From NCBI RefSeq assembly GCF_009193325.2, contig NZ_CP059856.1:496001-560000 (forward strand): a stretch of DNA of 64,000 bases. Direction: 5' to 3'. A program made the position numbers and the translations under genes. Of this stretch, positions 10,201 through 18,549 are shown piece by piece. Positions within the stretch are counted from its first letter, which is position 1. Each line of letters starts with the position of its first letter. The notes beneath the pieces were generated by a model. That model did no database searches and had not been told where the DNA came from. It saw nothing but the letters and a program-made list of their open reading frames with translations. This stretch comes from Bacteroides zhangwenhongii (lineage in GTDB: Bacteria > Bacteroidota > Bacteroidia > Bacteroidales > Bacteroidaceae).

Positions 10201-10401
10201 CTAACGTTCGGTTATAACTTCACGGGCTATCCCGCATTGAAGAAACTCGGTATCCAGCAGCTTGGCTTGAAGTTTACGGCCTACAACCTGTTGACCTTCG
10301 ACAAGTTTGACATTATGGACCCTGAATCGAACCCCAACCAGTATCATGACACCTATCCGGTAGTGAAGATTTATAACCTTGGTGTAAACTTAACTTTCTA
10401 A
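7243..10401 (+). CDS. SusC-like TonB-dependent outer-membrane transporter (pair 1)
   Basis: A 1052-residue outer-membrane beta-barrel that imports oligosaccharides using TonB energy, together with the SusD-like lipoprotein 12 bases downstream. The N-terminus has a signal peptide ending near FSYGQQ. Next comes a carboxypeptidase-regulatory-like domain (about 33-115, VTGKVMDSTNEPVIGA). The plug domain (about 120-235) carries the SusC signature residues VRGVGSLTEDG, LVDGVERS and GVRGANGVVLVTT, and the rest is barrel, ending in the usual aromatic pattern (LGVNLTF). The length is typical. It heads a tight run of genes (susC-susD-susC-susD-GH16-beta-helix) with gaps of 5-36 bases, so these are probably cotranscribed. 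Confidence 0.97.
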   Translation: MNKTERLSKYRSRKTSVLLLMLFSAVFSYGQQMSVTGKVMDSTNEPVIGATIQVKGASTGTVTDVDGNFRITVADAAKVHLVVSYIGYETQEVSLQGRKSVKIVLKETFNELEEVTVVAYGVQKKETLTGAISSVKTDALLQSPNSSVANSLAGKITGLSSVQSSGQPGAEDPKIFVRGVGSLTEDGGTPLILVDGVERSFFQMDPNEIENITVLKDASATAVFGVRGANGVVLVTTRRGEEGKTKISVTSSVGIQTPTRTLETADSYTYAMMFNQQERNDGRQEVFDEYALERFRLGDSPIMYPNVKWRDYMTNRVAVQTQHNLNMSGGTKKVRYFVSLGYMFQDGLFKDFGQDNMGYKYSRYNYRANLDMDITKTTILKIGIGGVVGDKNEPSNSEVWKTINWSQPFSSPGFVDGHHVISQGNRYRDIKMGEPLSKYMEGYKKNVKNTMNLDLHLVQKLDFLTKGLSAEVKAAYNTDYSFIKIRKKNHEVYIPYFQSELENPGMPVDDPDFSNNIIYLIEGTNSKYSYEEKIERARDWYMEASLRYNRKFGNHNVTGLLLYNQSKKYYPKQFGFIPTAYVGLVGRVTYDYKSRYMAEFNIGYNGSENFSPDKRFGTFPALSLGYIISEEKFMKNQHVFDFLKLRASIGLVGNDNMNNSRFLYLPDSYSVDKLGDPMSDWKGYKWGYSFGKDISIPLKGAVENRLGNPDVTWETSLKQNYGVDMHFLKSRLKLSVNVFREDRKDILIARKTIPGMTSLTKDLLPVVNMGKVKNKGYEIEVNWNDRVDEHFDYYINGNMSYAKNEIIFQDEVEPNEPYLWRTGKQVGAIFGYVADGFYSADDFIDPDKGTLKEGLAKPQAVVHPGDVKYVDLNKDGQINDDDQQNIGYPTRPNYVFGLNMGASYKGFFFSMNWMGAAERSLVLSEEFCKPFNTEGRGLMMYQVDGCWTKETAATAKLPRLSVNSATHNYKQSTMTVKNGNYLKLKNLTFGYNFTGYPALKKLGIQQLGLKFTAYNLLTFDKFDIMDPESNPNQYHDTYPVVKIYNLGVNLTF

Positions 10402-10413
10402 CCTAAAGACATT

Positions 10414-12234
10414 ATGTATAAACAGTTCAAAACTATAGTAATCTTATCATTACTCTTGGTAGGGTGTGATGATTTGAAATTTGGCAATGACTTTTTGGAG
10501 AAGCCTTTGAGCAATGAAATGAACATCGACAGCGTGTATGCCAAAAAGGTGTATGCCGAACAGGCGCTGAACCAGGTGTACCACTCGCTGCCTGACTACC
10601 AGCCACACAACAACCGTTTGGGTTGGTGTGCTTTAGAGTCAATTACGGACTTGGCAGATGCAATTAAATCGGGCGGAAACGGATACCATCAAGGGAATAT
10701 AACGGCAAGTGGATCGGAAAGGTCGGCTTATAGCTTGTCCTACAACGAAGAGCATGGCGAATTTTCTGCCACCTACGGCATCCGCCAAGCATATATCTTT
10801 TTGGAAAATGTAGACCGTGTGCCTGACATGACGCAGAAGGAGAAAAACGTGCGCAAAGGCGAGGCGATGATGATTATTGCCTATCATTATATGAATATGT
10901 TGCGCAATTTGGGCGGAATGCCTTGGATAGACCATGCCTATAAGCCCGACGATGATATGCATATGACCCGCATGACCGTAGAGGAGAGCGTGCAGAAGAT
11001 ATGCAAACTGATTGACGATGCCGCAACCCTGTTGACATGGGAAGTCTCTTCGGCTGATGACGGGCGTATGCACAAGGCGGGAGCCTACGCATTGAAATCG
11101 CGCTTGCTGACTTTCGTGGCAAGTCCGTTGTTCAACAGTGACAAACCTTACAAAGAGGGTGAAGCTGCCGACAAACACTATGTGTGGTATGGCAATTACG
11201 ATCAGTCGCGTTGGCAGGATGCCTTGGATGCAGGCCTAGCGTTTATCCGCGAGAACAACAACCGCTATAAATTGGTGAATACCGGCAATCCGCGTCAAGA
11301 CTTCTGTTCCGGGTATTTCGACCGCTACAATGGTGAAGTGCTGATCTCCAGCCACCGCTGGATTAAATGGGATCACAATTCAAAGGCAATTTCACAAATC
11401 CGTTTTGGAGTATGTAATCCGCTGTTGAACTATGCGGATATGTTCCAGATGAAAGACGGAGGCGAATTCAGCTGGGACAATCCCGTACACCGCGAACATC
11501 CTTTCTTTGATGCCAAAGGCAATGAGGTACGCGACCCCCGTCTTTATGAGACATTGATTGTGACCGGGGACAAGTTCAGAGGACGTAAGGCTGAGATTTA
11601 TGAAGGCGGACGCGAAGTGGCGCAAGATATGGGGGGGACCGGACCGGATGGCTGGGGTAACTTAGGATATTTCGGTGTGGCACAGCGCAAGTTTATTCAA
11701 GACATCAGAAACGAATTGAGCGGCAAATTCTATCAATGTCCGTTGATGCGTCTGCCGGAAATCTATCTGAACATTGCCGAGGCGATGAACGAATTGGGCA
11801 AAGCAAAAGAGAAAGATGAATTTGGCAACAACGCTTACGACTATATCAACATGGTGCGCGAACGTGTGGACATGTGGGAACTGACTCCCGAAGCTGTTGC
11901 TCCCGGCGAGCCACTGCGCGAAGCTATCTTGAAAGAACGTGCCTTAGAGTTTGGCTACGAAGAGGTACGCCACTACGACATTGCCCGTTGGAAACACAAC
12001 GACTACCTTACCAACCTGAAGCGCAGAAGATTGAAATCATGGCTGAAAGATGGCGAGAAAAAGGAGGATGTGAAAGATCCGAAAACGCATGTGTTCCGCT
12101 ATGAAATCAAGGAAGAGGCCGTCAACCAACGTGTGTGGACAGCCCAATGGGACAATCGTTATTATCTTTGCCCCATAAACTTGAATGAGATTAATAAAAA
12201 ATACGGTTTGATTCAGAATCCGGGTTGGGAATAA
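10414..12234 (+). CDS. SusD-like surface glycan-binding lipoprotein (pair 1)
   Basis: A 606-residue RagB/SusD family lipoprotein that forms a lid on the SusC-like transporter encoded 12 bases upstream and captures oligosaccharides. The signal peptide ends at a lipobox (LVGC, Cys18) followed by Asp-Asp, an acidic start compatible with the Bacteroides surface-export signal. The TPR-rich SusD fold is visible from the helical motifs AYIFLENVDRVP and YALKSRLLTFVASPLF, the conserved ERALEFGYEEVRHYDIARWK segment near residue 510, and the terminal NPGWE. The length is in the normal range for the family. Confidence 0.95.
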   Translation: MYKQFKTIVILSLLLVGCDDLKFGNDFLEKPLSNEMNIDSVYAKKVYAEQALNQVYHSLPDYQPHNNRLGWCALESITDLADAIKSGGNGYHQGNITASGSERSAYSLSYNEEHGEFSATYGIRQAYIFLENVDRVPDMTQKEKNVRKGEAMMIIAYHYMNMLRNLGGMPWIDHAYKPDDDMHMTRMTVEESVQKICKLIDDAATLLTWEVSSADDGRMHKAGAYALKSRLLTFVASPLFNSDKPYKEGEAADKHYVWYGNYDQSRWQDALDAGLAFIRENNNRYKLVNTGNPRQDFCSGYFDRYNGEVLISSHRWIKWDHNSKAISQIRFGVCNPLLNYADMFQMKDGGEFSWDNPVHREHPFFDAKGNEVRDPRLYETLIVTGDKFRGRKAEIYEGGREVAQDMGGTGPDGWGNLGYFGVAQRKFIQDIRNELSGKFYQCPLMRLPEIYLNIAEAMNELGKAKEKDEFGNNAYDYINMVRERVDMWELTPEAVAPGEPLREAILKERALEFGYEEVRHYDIARWKHNDYLTNLKRRRLKSWLKDGEKKEDVKDPKTHVFRYEIKEEAVNQRVWTAQWDNRYYLCPINLNEINKKYGLIQNPGWE

Positions 12235-12262
12235 TTGAATATTAATTTTTATTGCTAATAAA

Positions 12263-15200
12263 ATGAAAAAGAAATATATTTCGATTTTAAGTATCGCCTG
12301 CATGTTCTCCCTCTCGGCTATGGGACAACACACCCTGACAGGTACGATCAAGAATCAGCAACAGCAGCCAGTGTTGGGAGCATCGGTCTCTTTGCTGGGC
12401 GACCCCTCAAAGAAGACGATAACGGACGATAACGGTGTGTTCTCCATTGAAGCCCAAAAAGGAGATTGCATCGAGGTGGTATACGCCGAAGGACAGTTAC
12501 GCAGAGTGTGGGTGACCGGAGAATCCATGACGATTTCGTTGGGCGATTTTGACTTGCGGAGTAACAACCAAGGCATCCTGCGGACAGATGTGAGTCGTAC
12601 GCAAGCTATCTCTACCCTCTCGGGAGAGATGCTTGAAAAGAACTCGACAAAGAACATCAGCGATGTGCTCTACGGACTGATTCCGGGACTCATTGTGAAA
12701 CAGAACACCGGATGGACCGATACAGCCGAACTGATGGTGCGCGGCGGAGGTTCGCTTACCAGTCGCAACCCGCTGATTGTGGTAGACGGCATTCCCCGCG
12801 ACATCAAATACCTGAACTTGAATGATGTGGAGAGCGTATCAGTGCTGAAAGACGGTGCTGCCACGGCCTTGTGGGGCACACGCGGCGCCAACGGTGTGAT
12901 TGTCATCACCACCAAGCGCGGTGTACATGAGAAAGTGGACATCGACATCAATTATACCCACGGTATCGGGCTTCCTATCAACCAGCCGGATTTCGTAGAT
13001 GGTTACACCTACGCCATGATGAAGAACGAGGCACTCTATTATGACGGACTGCCATTGCAGTATGACCAGACGGCGTTGGACGCTTTCAAATATGGCACTA
13101 ATCGCGATCTTTTTGCCAACACCGACTGGCAGAAAGAGGCGCTACGCAACCACAGCGTCAACAACCAGTTGAACATCGCCTTCAGAGGGGGTGGCAAACG
13201 GATGCGCTACTACAGTTCCATCAACTATAAGAACGATTATGGTATCTTAGACAAAAAACTGACCGACTATTCGGAGCGCTATAACTCGCAGATGAAGAAG
13301 TATGACCTCAATGCCCGTATCAACCTGGATGTGGACGTTACTCCTTACACCAAGGCTTCTGTATCGCTTTTCGGTTTGCTGCGTGAAGAGAATCGCCCGA
13401 ACAAGTCGGAAGAGGATATCTTCTCTGCGCTTTATCATGTGCCATCGGCTGCATTCCCCGTACGCACCAGCACCAACATATGGGGAGGTGACCATCTGTT
13501 CAAGAAGAACCCCATAGCCCAGATTGCTGACGTGGGTTATTACAGAACTGACCGTCGTATGCTTCAGGCAGACATGCGGATCCAACAAGACTTCTCGTTG
13601 CTGACAAAGGGACTACGTGCCGAAGTAGGCGTGGCGTATGACAACGATGCGGTGTACAGAGATATAGGTAGCAAGAACTATGTATATGAGGTAAAGACCC
13701 CGCTCTATCTGCCGGCCATGGGCGAATATGAGACACAAGGTGCCAAGTTTGGCGACGACAGCGCCCTCTCTATCGACAATGGTTGGCTCAACAGTCAGTT
13801 TATCCGCGCTGTGGTGGATGCCAGGGTGGGCTATGACCGCACATTCGGTCTCCATGCTGTGAACGGCACGTTGCAGTACAGCCAAGAGTCGTATACCCCG
13901 ATGGGACGCAACAATACCCGCAAGCGTCAGTCGTTCATCTTCACCGGTGGTTACAACTACAACGACCGCTATATGGTGGACGTGGTGGTGAACCACAGTG
14001 GTACCAGCGTGCTGAGCGATGGCGACAAGTTCCGTACCTACCCTGCGGTTTCGGCAGCCTGGGTATTGTCCAATGAGAAATTCATGAAAAGCACCACGTT
14101 TGTCGACTTTCTGAAGCTGCGTGTCTCTTGGGGACGTTCGGGCAATGACAACATCGACTACGACTTAGACGAGCGGTATTGGGAAAATTGTGGTGGATTC
14201 CAGGTGAAGAACCCGCCGGTGAATCCCGGTAATGGAGGCGGATTACATCCCGGTGCGCTGCCCATCGACAATCTGACTATCGAGTTGGCAGACAAATACA
14301 ACATTGGATTGGACGCCCAATTCTTCAACCAACGCTTAGCGTTGACATTCGACGGCTTCTACGACAAGCGCAAGGACATACTGACCATCAGCGACAACCT
14401 GTTCTCGGCAGTCATCGGAACCGGCATTCCGCAGCAGAACATCGGCCGCATGAACTCCAAAGGTTTCGACATGTCGGCTATGTGGAAAGACAAGGCAGGG
14501 AAAGATTTTAACTACTACGCAGGAGGCACCTTCTCGTTCCTAAAAACAGAAATTGAGGAGAACGGTGAGGGCTATCAGCCATATGAGTATCTGTATAAAA
14601 AGGGGGATGCCTATTATCAGTGCTACGGATTGGAAGCCATCGGTTATTTTCGCGATGAGAGAGACATCAAGAACAGTCCGAAACAGATGTTCTCCGAGGT
14701 TCGCCCGGGTGACATCAAATATAAAGACCAGAACGGCGACGGACGTATCGACGACTATGACGTGGTGAAAATCGGTTATTCAAGCGTGTTACCCCGTATC
14801 TACTACGGCATCAACTTTGGATTCGAGTACAAGGGATTCGGCATCGACGCCTTCTTCCAAGGAACGGGCAAAATCAGCAAGATGCTGAATGTGAAGAGCG
14901 TCTATTGGCCGTTGCGCAACAACGACAGCAACCTCTCCACTTGGTACCTGAAAGACAAGATTCGCTGGAGAGAGGGAACGGAAGACATTGCCAATGTACC
15001 TCGCCTGACTACGCTTGACAATGCCAACAACTTCCGCAACAGTACACAGTGGTTGGAAAATGGATCCTACTTCAAGCTACGCAACTTGAACGTGTACTAC
15101 AACCTGCCGAAGAAATGGGTGAACGCCATGAAGATGGACAACCTCCAGATCTATGCACGTGCCAACAATCTGTTCTCTTTGGATCACATCAGTTACATGA

Positions 15201-15271
15201 ACTGTGAGGATTTCTCTATCAACTATCCGGACATGACTTCGGTCTATTTCGGAGTAAATATTAATTTCTAA
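12263..15271 (+). CDS. SusC-like TonB-dependent outer-membrane transporter (pair 2)
   Basis: A second, 1002-residue SusC-type transporter in the same operon. It has a signal peptide (ending SAMGQ), a carboxypeptidase-regulatory-like domain (about 22-95) that is shorter and less canonical than in pair 1, a plug with VRGGGSLTSRNP, VVDGIPRD and GTRGANGVIVITT, and a barrel ending in YFGVNINF. It is clearly diverged from the pair-1 transporter, so it is not a recent duplicate. It may import a different size or branch class of the same glycan. The gap to the upstream susD is 28 bases and to the downstream susD only 5 bases. Confidence 0.96.
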   Translation: MKKKYISILSIACMFSLSAMGQHTLTGTIKNQQQQPVLGASVSLLGDPSKKTITDDNGVFSIEAQKGDCIEVVYAEGQLRRVWVTGESMTISLGDFDLRSNNQGILRTDVSRTQAISTLSGEMLEKNSTKNISDVLYGLIPGLIVKQNTGWTDTAELMVRGGGSLTSRNPLIVVDGIPRDIKYLNLNDVESVSVLKDGAATALWGTRGANGVIVITTKRGVHEKVDIDINYTHGIGLPINQPDFVDGYTYAMMKNEALYYDGLPLQYDQTALDAFKYGTNRDLFANTDWQKEALRNHSVNNQLNIAFRGGGKRMRYYSSINYKNDYGILDKKLTDYSERYNSQMKKYDLNARINLDVDVTPYTKASVSLFGLLREENRPNKSEEDIFSALYHVPSAAFPVRTSTNIWGGDHLFKKNPIAQIADVGYYRTDRRMLQADMRIQQDFSLLTKGLRAEVGVAYDNDAVYRDIGSKNYVYEVKTPLYLPAMGEYETQGAKFGDDSALSIDNGWLNSQFIRAVVDARVGYDRTFGLHAVNGTLQYSQESYTPMGRNNTRKRQSFIFTGGYNYNDRYMVDVVVNHSGTSVLSDGDKFRTYPAVSAAWVLSNEKFMKSTTFVDFLKLRVSWGRSGNDNIDYDLDERYWENCGGFQVKNPPVNPGNGGGLHPGALPIDNLTIELADKYNIGLDAQFFNQRLALTFDGFYDKRKDILTISDNLFSAVIGTGIPQQNIGRMNSKGFDMSAMWKDKAGKDFNYYAGGTFSFLKTEIEENGEGYQPYEYLYKKGDAYYQCYGLEAIGYFRDERDIKNSPKQMFSEVRPGDIKYKDQNGDGRIDDYDVVKIGYSSVLPRIYYGINFGFEYKGFGIDAFFQGTGKISKMLNVKSVYWPLRNNDSNLSTWYLKDKIRWREGTEDIANVPRLTTLDNANNFRNSTQWLENGSYFKLRNLNVYYNLPKKWVNAMKMDNLQIYARANNLFSLDHISYMNCEDFSINYPDMTSVYFGVNINF

Positions 15272-15276
15272 AGAAG

Positions 15277-16947
15277 ATGACAATGAAACTAAAGAAGATT
15301 TATACGATATTGTTTGCTTCCCTTGCATTGACAGGATGTGATTTTCTCGATTTCGACGAGTCGTCGGGCATGGACAAAGAGGAAGCATACGCCTATTTTG
15401 ACAATGTTACCCGCATGGTGAACGGTGTGTATCGCGCGGTACCATCCGATTGGGGGAAAATCAGTGATGCGTTGAGAGAGTCCGCCACAGACAATGCGGT
15501 GTACACATGGACCAACAATGCGGTGTGGTACATCTATTCCAACGCCTGGAGTCCTATCAAGTTGGTAGACGACCGTTGGAGCGAGTTCTATCAGGTGATT
15601 CACGATGCCAACTCGCTGATGGAAAACTTCTCGGAAGAGAACCTCAAGCGGTATGAATGGGACAAGAACTATGCCGACAACATCAAAAAGGTACGTGCTT
15701 ATATGAAAGAGGTGGAAGTGCTGCGTGCCTACTACCACTTTGAGCTGGCAAAACGCTATGGGGATGTGCCTTTGATGACCCGTACGTATGCGCTGGATGA
15801 AATTAACCAAGTAGAGAAGAGTTCGTTCGATGACATCATCGCGTTTGTGAACAGTGAAATCGAGCGCCTGTTGCCCGACCTAGTGCTAAACCAAAACGAG
15901 CTGTTCGGTGAAACCGGACACATCACTAAAGGTATAGCTTTATCCATCCGTTCGCGGGCGTTGCTCTATGCGGCAAGCCCGTTGTTTGCCGGCGACGGAA
16001 ACGCTTCCGCCAAATGGGAAGCTGCCGCCAAGGCCGCCCATGATGTGATTGCCTTGAAGCTCTATTCGATGCCTAAAATCACCGAAGACCCGCTATATCA
16101 TAAAGATGGCGGCAATGGAGTACTCAACTCCAAACAGCTGATTTGGGAAGTGAGAGGCGGAGAAAGTAATACGTTCGAGGCACGCAACCTGCCAATGGGC
16201 TTTGAAGGAGCCAAAGGTGGAAACACACCGACACAAAACTTGGTGGACGAGTTTGACTTCCTCACCGGTGAACCGTTCGATTGGAACAATCCGAAGCATG
16301 TGGAGGAGATGTATTACGATGAAAAAGGGAAGCCGACCCGCGACCCGCGTCTTTATCTGAACGTCATCTGCGATGGCATGAAGTATATGGGACAGGTGGT
16401 GGAACCGCTGGAAGGCGGCAAGAACGGTATGCCCATCGAAGGAGCCACTACCACCGGCTACTACTTGAAGAAACTGATGAACGAGACGGTGTCGCTGAGT
16501 CCGGTGACACCGGTGAAGAAGCCTCATCACTATCCGGTGTTCCGCTATGCGGAGATTCTGCTGAACTATGCGGAAGCGCTGAACGAATGGCAAGGACCGA
16601 CGTACACCGACTATTATTGCAAGAAATCGGCGTTGGAAGCGCTGAACGAGGTGCGCGTGGCTGCAGGCATGCCTGCATATACGGAAACGGATAAAGACAA
16701 ATTCAGGACATTGGTGAAGAAAGAGCGCCGCATTGAGCTGGCTTTCGAAGATCATCGTTTCTGGGACATCCGTCGCTGGAAAGAAGGCAATCTTGTGGAG
16801 AATATCTATGGGGTGAAAAAGCAGAACGGCACCTATCAGAAAGAGCTTGTACAGAACCGTGTATGGGAGAACAAGATGTATCTCTATCCCATTCCTCAAA
16901 AGGAGAGCTTCGTCAATGACAATCTGACTCAGAACCCGGGTTGGTAA
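15277..16947 (+). CDS. SusD-like surface glycan-binding lipoprotein (pair 2)
   Basis: A 556-residue RagB/SusD family protein paired with the transporter ending five bases upstream. The lipobox is LTGC (Cys21 from the 15277 start). The ATG at 15283 is an equally good start and would shorten the protein by two residues. SusD features are the helical repeats (MVNGVYRAVPSDW, YYHFELAKRYGDVPL, SIRSRALLYAASPLF), the KKERRIELAFEDHRFWDIRRWK segment near residue 490, and the terminal NPGW. It should sit on the cell surface and present oligosaccharides to its SusC partner. Confidence 0.95.
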   Translation: MTMKLKKIYTILFASLALTGCDFLDFDESSGMDKEEAYAYFDNVTRMVNGVYRAVPSDWGKISDALRESATDNAVYTWTNNAVWYIYSNAWSPIKLVDDRWSEFYQVIHDANSLMENFSEENLKRYEWDKNYADNIKKVRAYMKEVEVLRAYYHFELAKRYGDVPLMTRTYALDEINQVEKSSFDDIIAFVNSEIERLLPDLVLNQNELFGETGHITKGIALSIRSRALLYAASPLFAGDGNASAKWEAAAKAAHDVIALKLYSMPKITEDPLYHKDGGNGVLNSKQLIWEVRGGESNTFEARNLPMGFEGAKGGNTPTQNLVDEFDFLTGEPFDWNNPKHVEEMYYDEKGKPTRDPRLYLNVICDGMKYMGQVVEPLEGGKNGMPIEGATTTGYYLKKLMNETVSLSPVTPVKKPHHYPVFRYAEILLNYAEALNEWQGPTYTDYYCKKSALEALNEVRVAAGMPAYTETDKDKFRTLVKKERRIELAFEDHRFWDIRRWKEGNLVENIYGVKKQNGTYQKELVQNRVWENKMYLYPIPQKESFVNDNLTQNPGW

Positions 16948-16983
16948 GAAAATTTATAGAGTTATTTATATTAGTTATAGACT

Positions 16984-18531
16984 ATGAAACTAAATACAAT
17001 GATAATAACATGCTCCCTGATGTTGGGAGCATGCACCGATGAAATCACGGTGAACTGCCCGACGCATACGTTGGAGCGCGCTGTGCAGTATGACGGTTAT
17101 GAACTGGCATGGGCAGAAGAGTTTGAAGAAGACGGACTGCCCGATGATAAAGTGTGGAGCTACGAAGAGGGTTATCAACGCAATGAAGAACTTCAGGATT
17201 ACAAGAAGGCAGATCTGAGCCACTCGCGGGTGGAAGATGGGAAACTGCTGCTACACGCGTTCAAAGACCCGCACGATGGTACTGACGGAATGGGAGCCCC
17301 TTATCATTTTGAGTTTTCTTCGGCTTCGGTGAAATCGCAAATGAAAAAAGACTTTCAGTACGGACGTATTGACATTGCCGCTAAAATACCTACAGGACGG
17401 GGAATACTTCCGGCTTTTCGGTTGATACCTACGGAAAACGTGTATGAAGACGGTTATGGCGAAATCGACATCATGGAGTATGTGTGGGGAGATGAAGACG
17501 AGCACAATTCGGTGTATCAGACCATCCATACGCAAAACACGCTGGACAAAGTGGACGAACGTCCGGCTTCTTCGTGTAGCTCCAACACGCTGGATTCCAA
17601 ATTCCACCTCTACTCTGTGGTTTGGGAAAAGAACAGCATCGAAATCCTGTTCGACAATAAGGTCGTACTGACCTACCAGCGGAACCAGGAATCGGATTCA
17701 TACAAGCAATGGCCTTTCGACCAACCGTTCTATCTAACGATGAACCTTGCTGTCGGTGGTACACAGGGGGGGAAGTGGGAAATTGACGAGACCGTCTTCC
17801 CTGCCCAGATGGAAGTGGAATACGTTCGTTATTATGCGAAGATTAACAATGGAGATAGCGAGGAGAAAGATGACGAAGATAAAGAGGGAAAAACTGTCAA
17901 TCTGATAGAGAACGGTGATTTGGAAACAGCCTATTCCGATACGGAGGCACCTGTAATAGTACCAAGATGGAAGTTGGAAAACGAAAGGATGCTGGAGTAT
18001 CGGAATCGTTGGAATGTACTAGAAGGTGCCGGCACTGAATTCTTTGTGGATGATGCAAACGGAGCAAACAATACCAAGCACTCGTTGAGCTTTAAGAGTC
18101 CGAAAATACCTAATTGGTGGAGTACAGATGTGGGATTGACTTTTGATGGTGTTTCTGTCGGCAAACATACGTTGAGTTTCTATGTCAAAAGCGATAAGCC
18201 GGTATCGTCATTTGTATTAAGTTTCACTTTGGCAGATGTTTCGGTTAAGGATTACAGAAATTATAAGACGTTGGCGAATGAGAATGGCAAAACAGTTATC
18301 AAACAGGGTTCCGGTTCTCTCTATCCAACCATGTTGGAATATGTGGGAAATACATGGCAGAAATATTCCATTACATTGGATATTCCTGAAAATGATTTAA
18401 AAGACGGATTGGTGAGATTGGTGTTCAAGCCTCATACTACAGGAGAATTTGGTGCAACCAGTTGCAAATTGGTTTCAAGCGAACCTGTCCAATTCTGGTT
18501 TGACGAATTTGTATTGGAAAAAGCAAATTAA
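16984..18531 (+). CDS. GH16 endo-glycanase-like surface lipoprotein with C-terminal CBM-like domain
   Basis: A lipoprotein (lipobox LGAC, Cys17, followed by Thr-Asp-Glu, acidic and compatible with surface export). Residues about 35-290 are a GH16 beta-jelly-roll with the catalytic motif EIDIMEY (nucleophile Glu160, acid/base Glu165) and the usual closing motifs (NLAVGGTQGG, MEVEYVRYYAK). GH16 enzymes cleave beta-1,3, beta-1,4 or beta-1,3(4) glucans and galactans internally. The segment that is normally G-x-W-P-A-x-W reads GILPAFRLIP, so two conserved tryptophans are replaced, suggesting a changed substrate. After an acidic linker (about 296-306), residues about 310-515 form a beta-sandwich resembling carbohydrate-binding modules (HTLSFYVKSD, QFWFDEFVLE). 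It is probably the endo-acting surface enzyme of the locus. Its precise substrate cannot be read from sequence. Confidence 0.85.
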   Translation: MKLNTMIITCSLMLGACTDEITVNCPTHTLERAVQYDGYELAWAEEFEEDGLPDDKVWSYEEGYQRNEELQDYKKADLSHSRVEDGKLLLHAFKDPHDGTDGMGAPYHFEFSSASVKSQMKKDFQYGRIDIAAKIPTGRGILPAFRLIPTENVYEDGYGEIDIMEYVWGDEDEHNSVYQTIHTQNTLDKVDERPASSCSSNTLDSKFHLYSVVWEKNSIEILFDNKVVLTYQRNQESDSYKQWPFDQPFYLTMNLAVGGTQGGKWEIDETVFPAQMEVEYVRYYAKINNGDSEEKDDEDKEGKTVNLIENGDLETAYSDTEAPVIVPRWKLENERMLEYRNRWNVLEGAGTEFFVDDANGANNTKHSLSFKSPKIPNWWSTDVGLTFDGVSVGKHTLSFYVKSDKPVSSFVLSFTLADVSVKDYRNYKTLANENGKTVIKQGSGSLYPTMLEYVGNTWQKYSITLDIPENDLKDGLVRLVFKPHTTGEFGATSCKLVSSEPVQFWFDEFVLEKAN

Positions 18532-18549
18532 ATCATAAAAAAACGTAGA

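Noticed and set aside
16093..16899. Open frame of 268 codons on the minus strand opposite a susD gene
   Set aside because: It is antisense to a clear SusD protein, with no recognisable domain and low-complexity His/Leu-rich translation.
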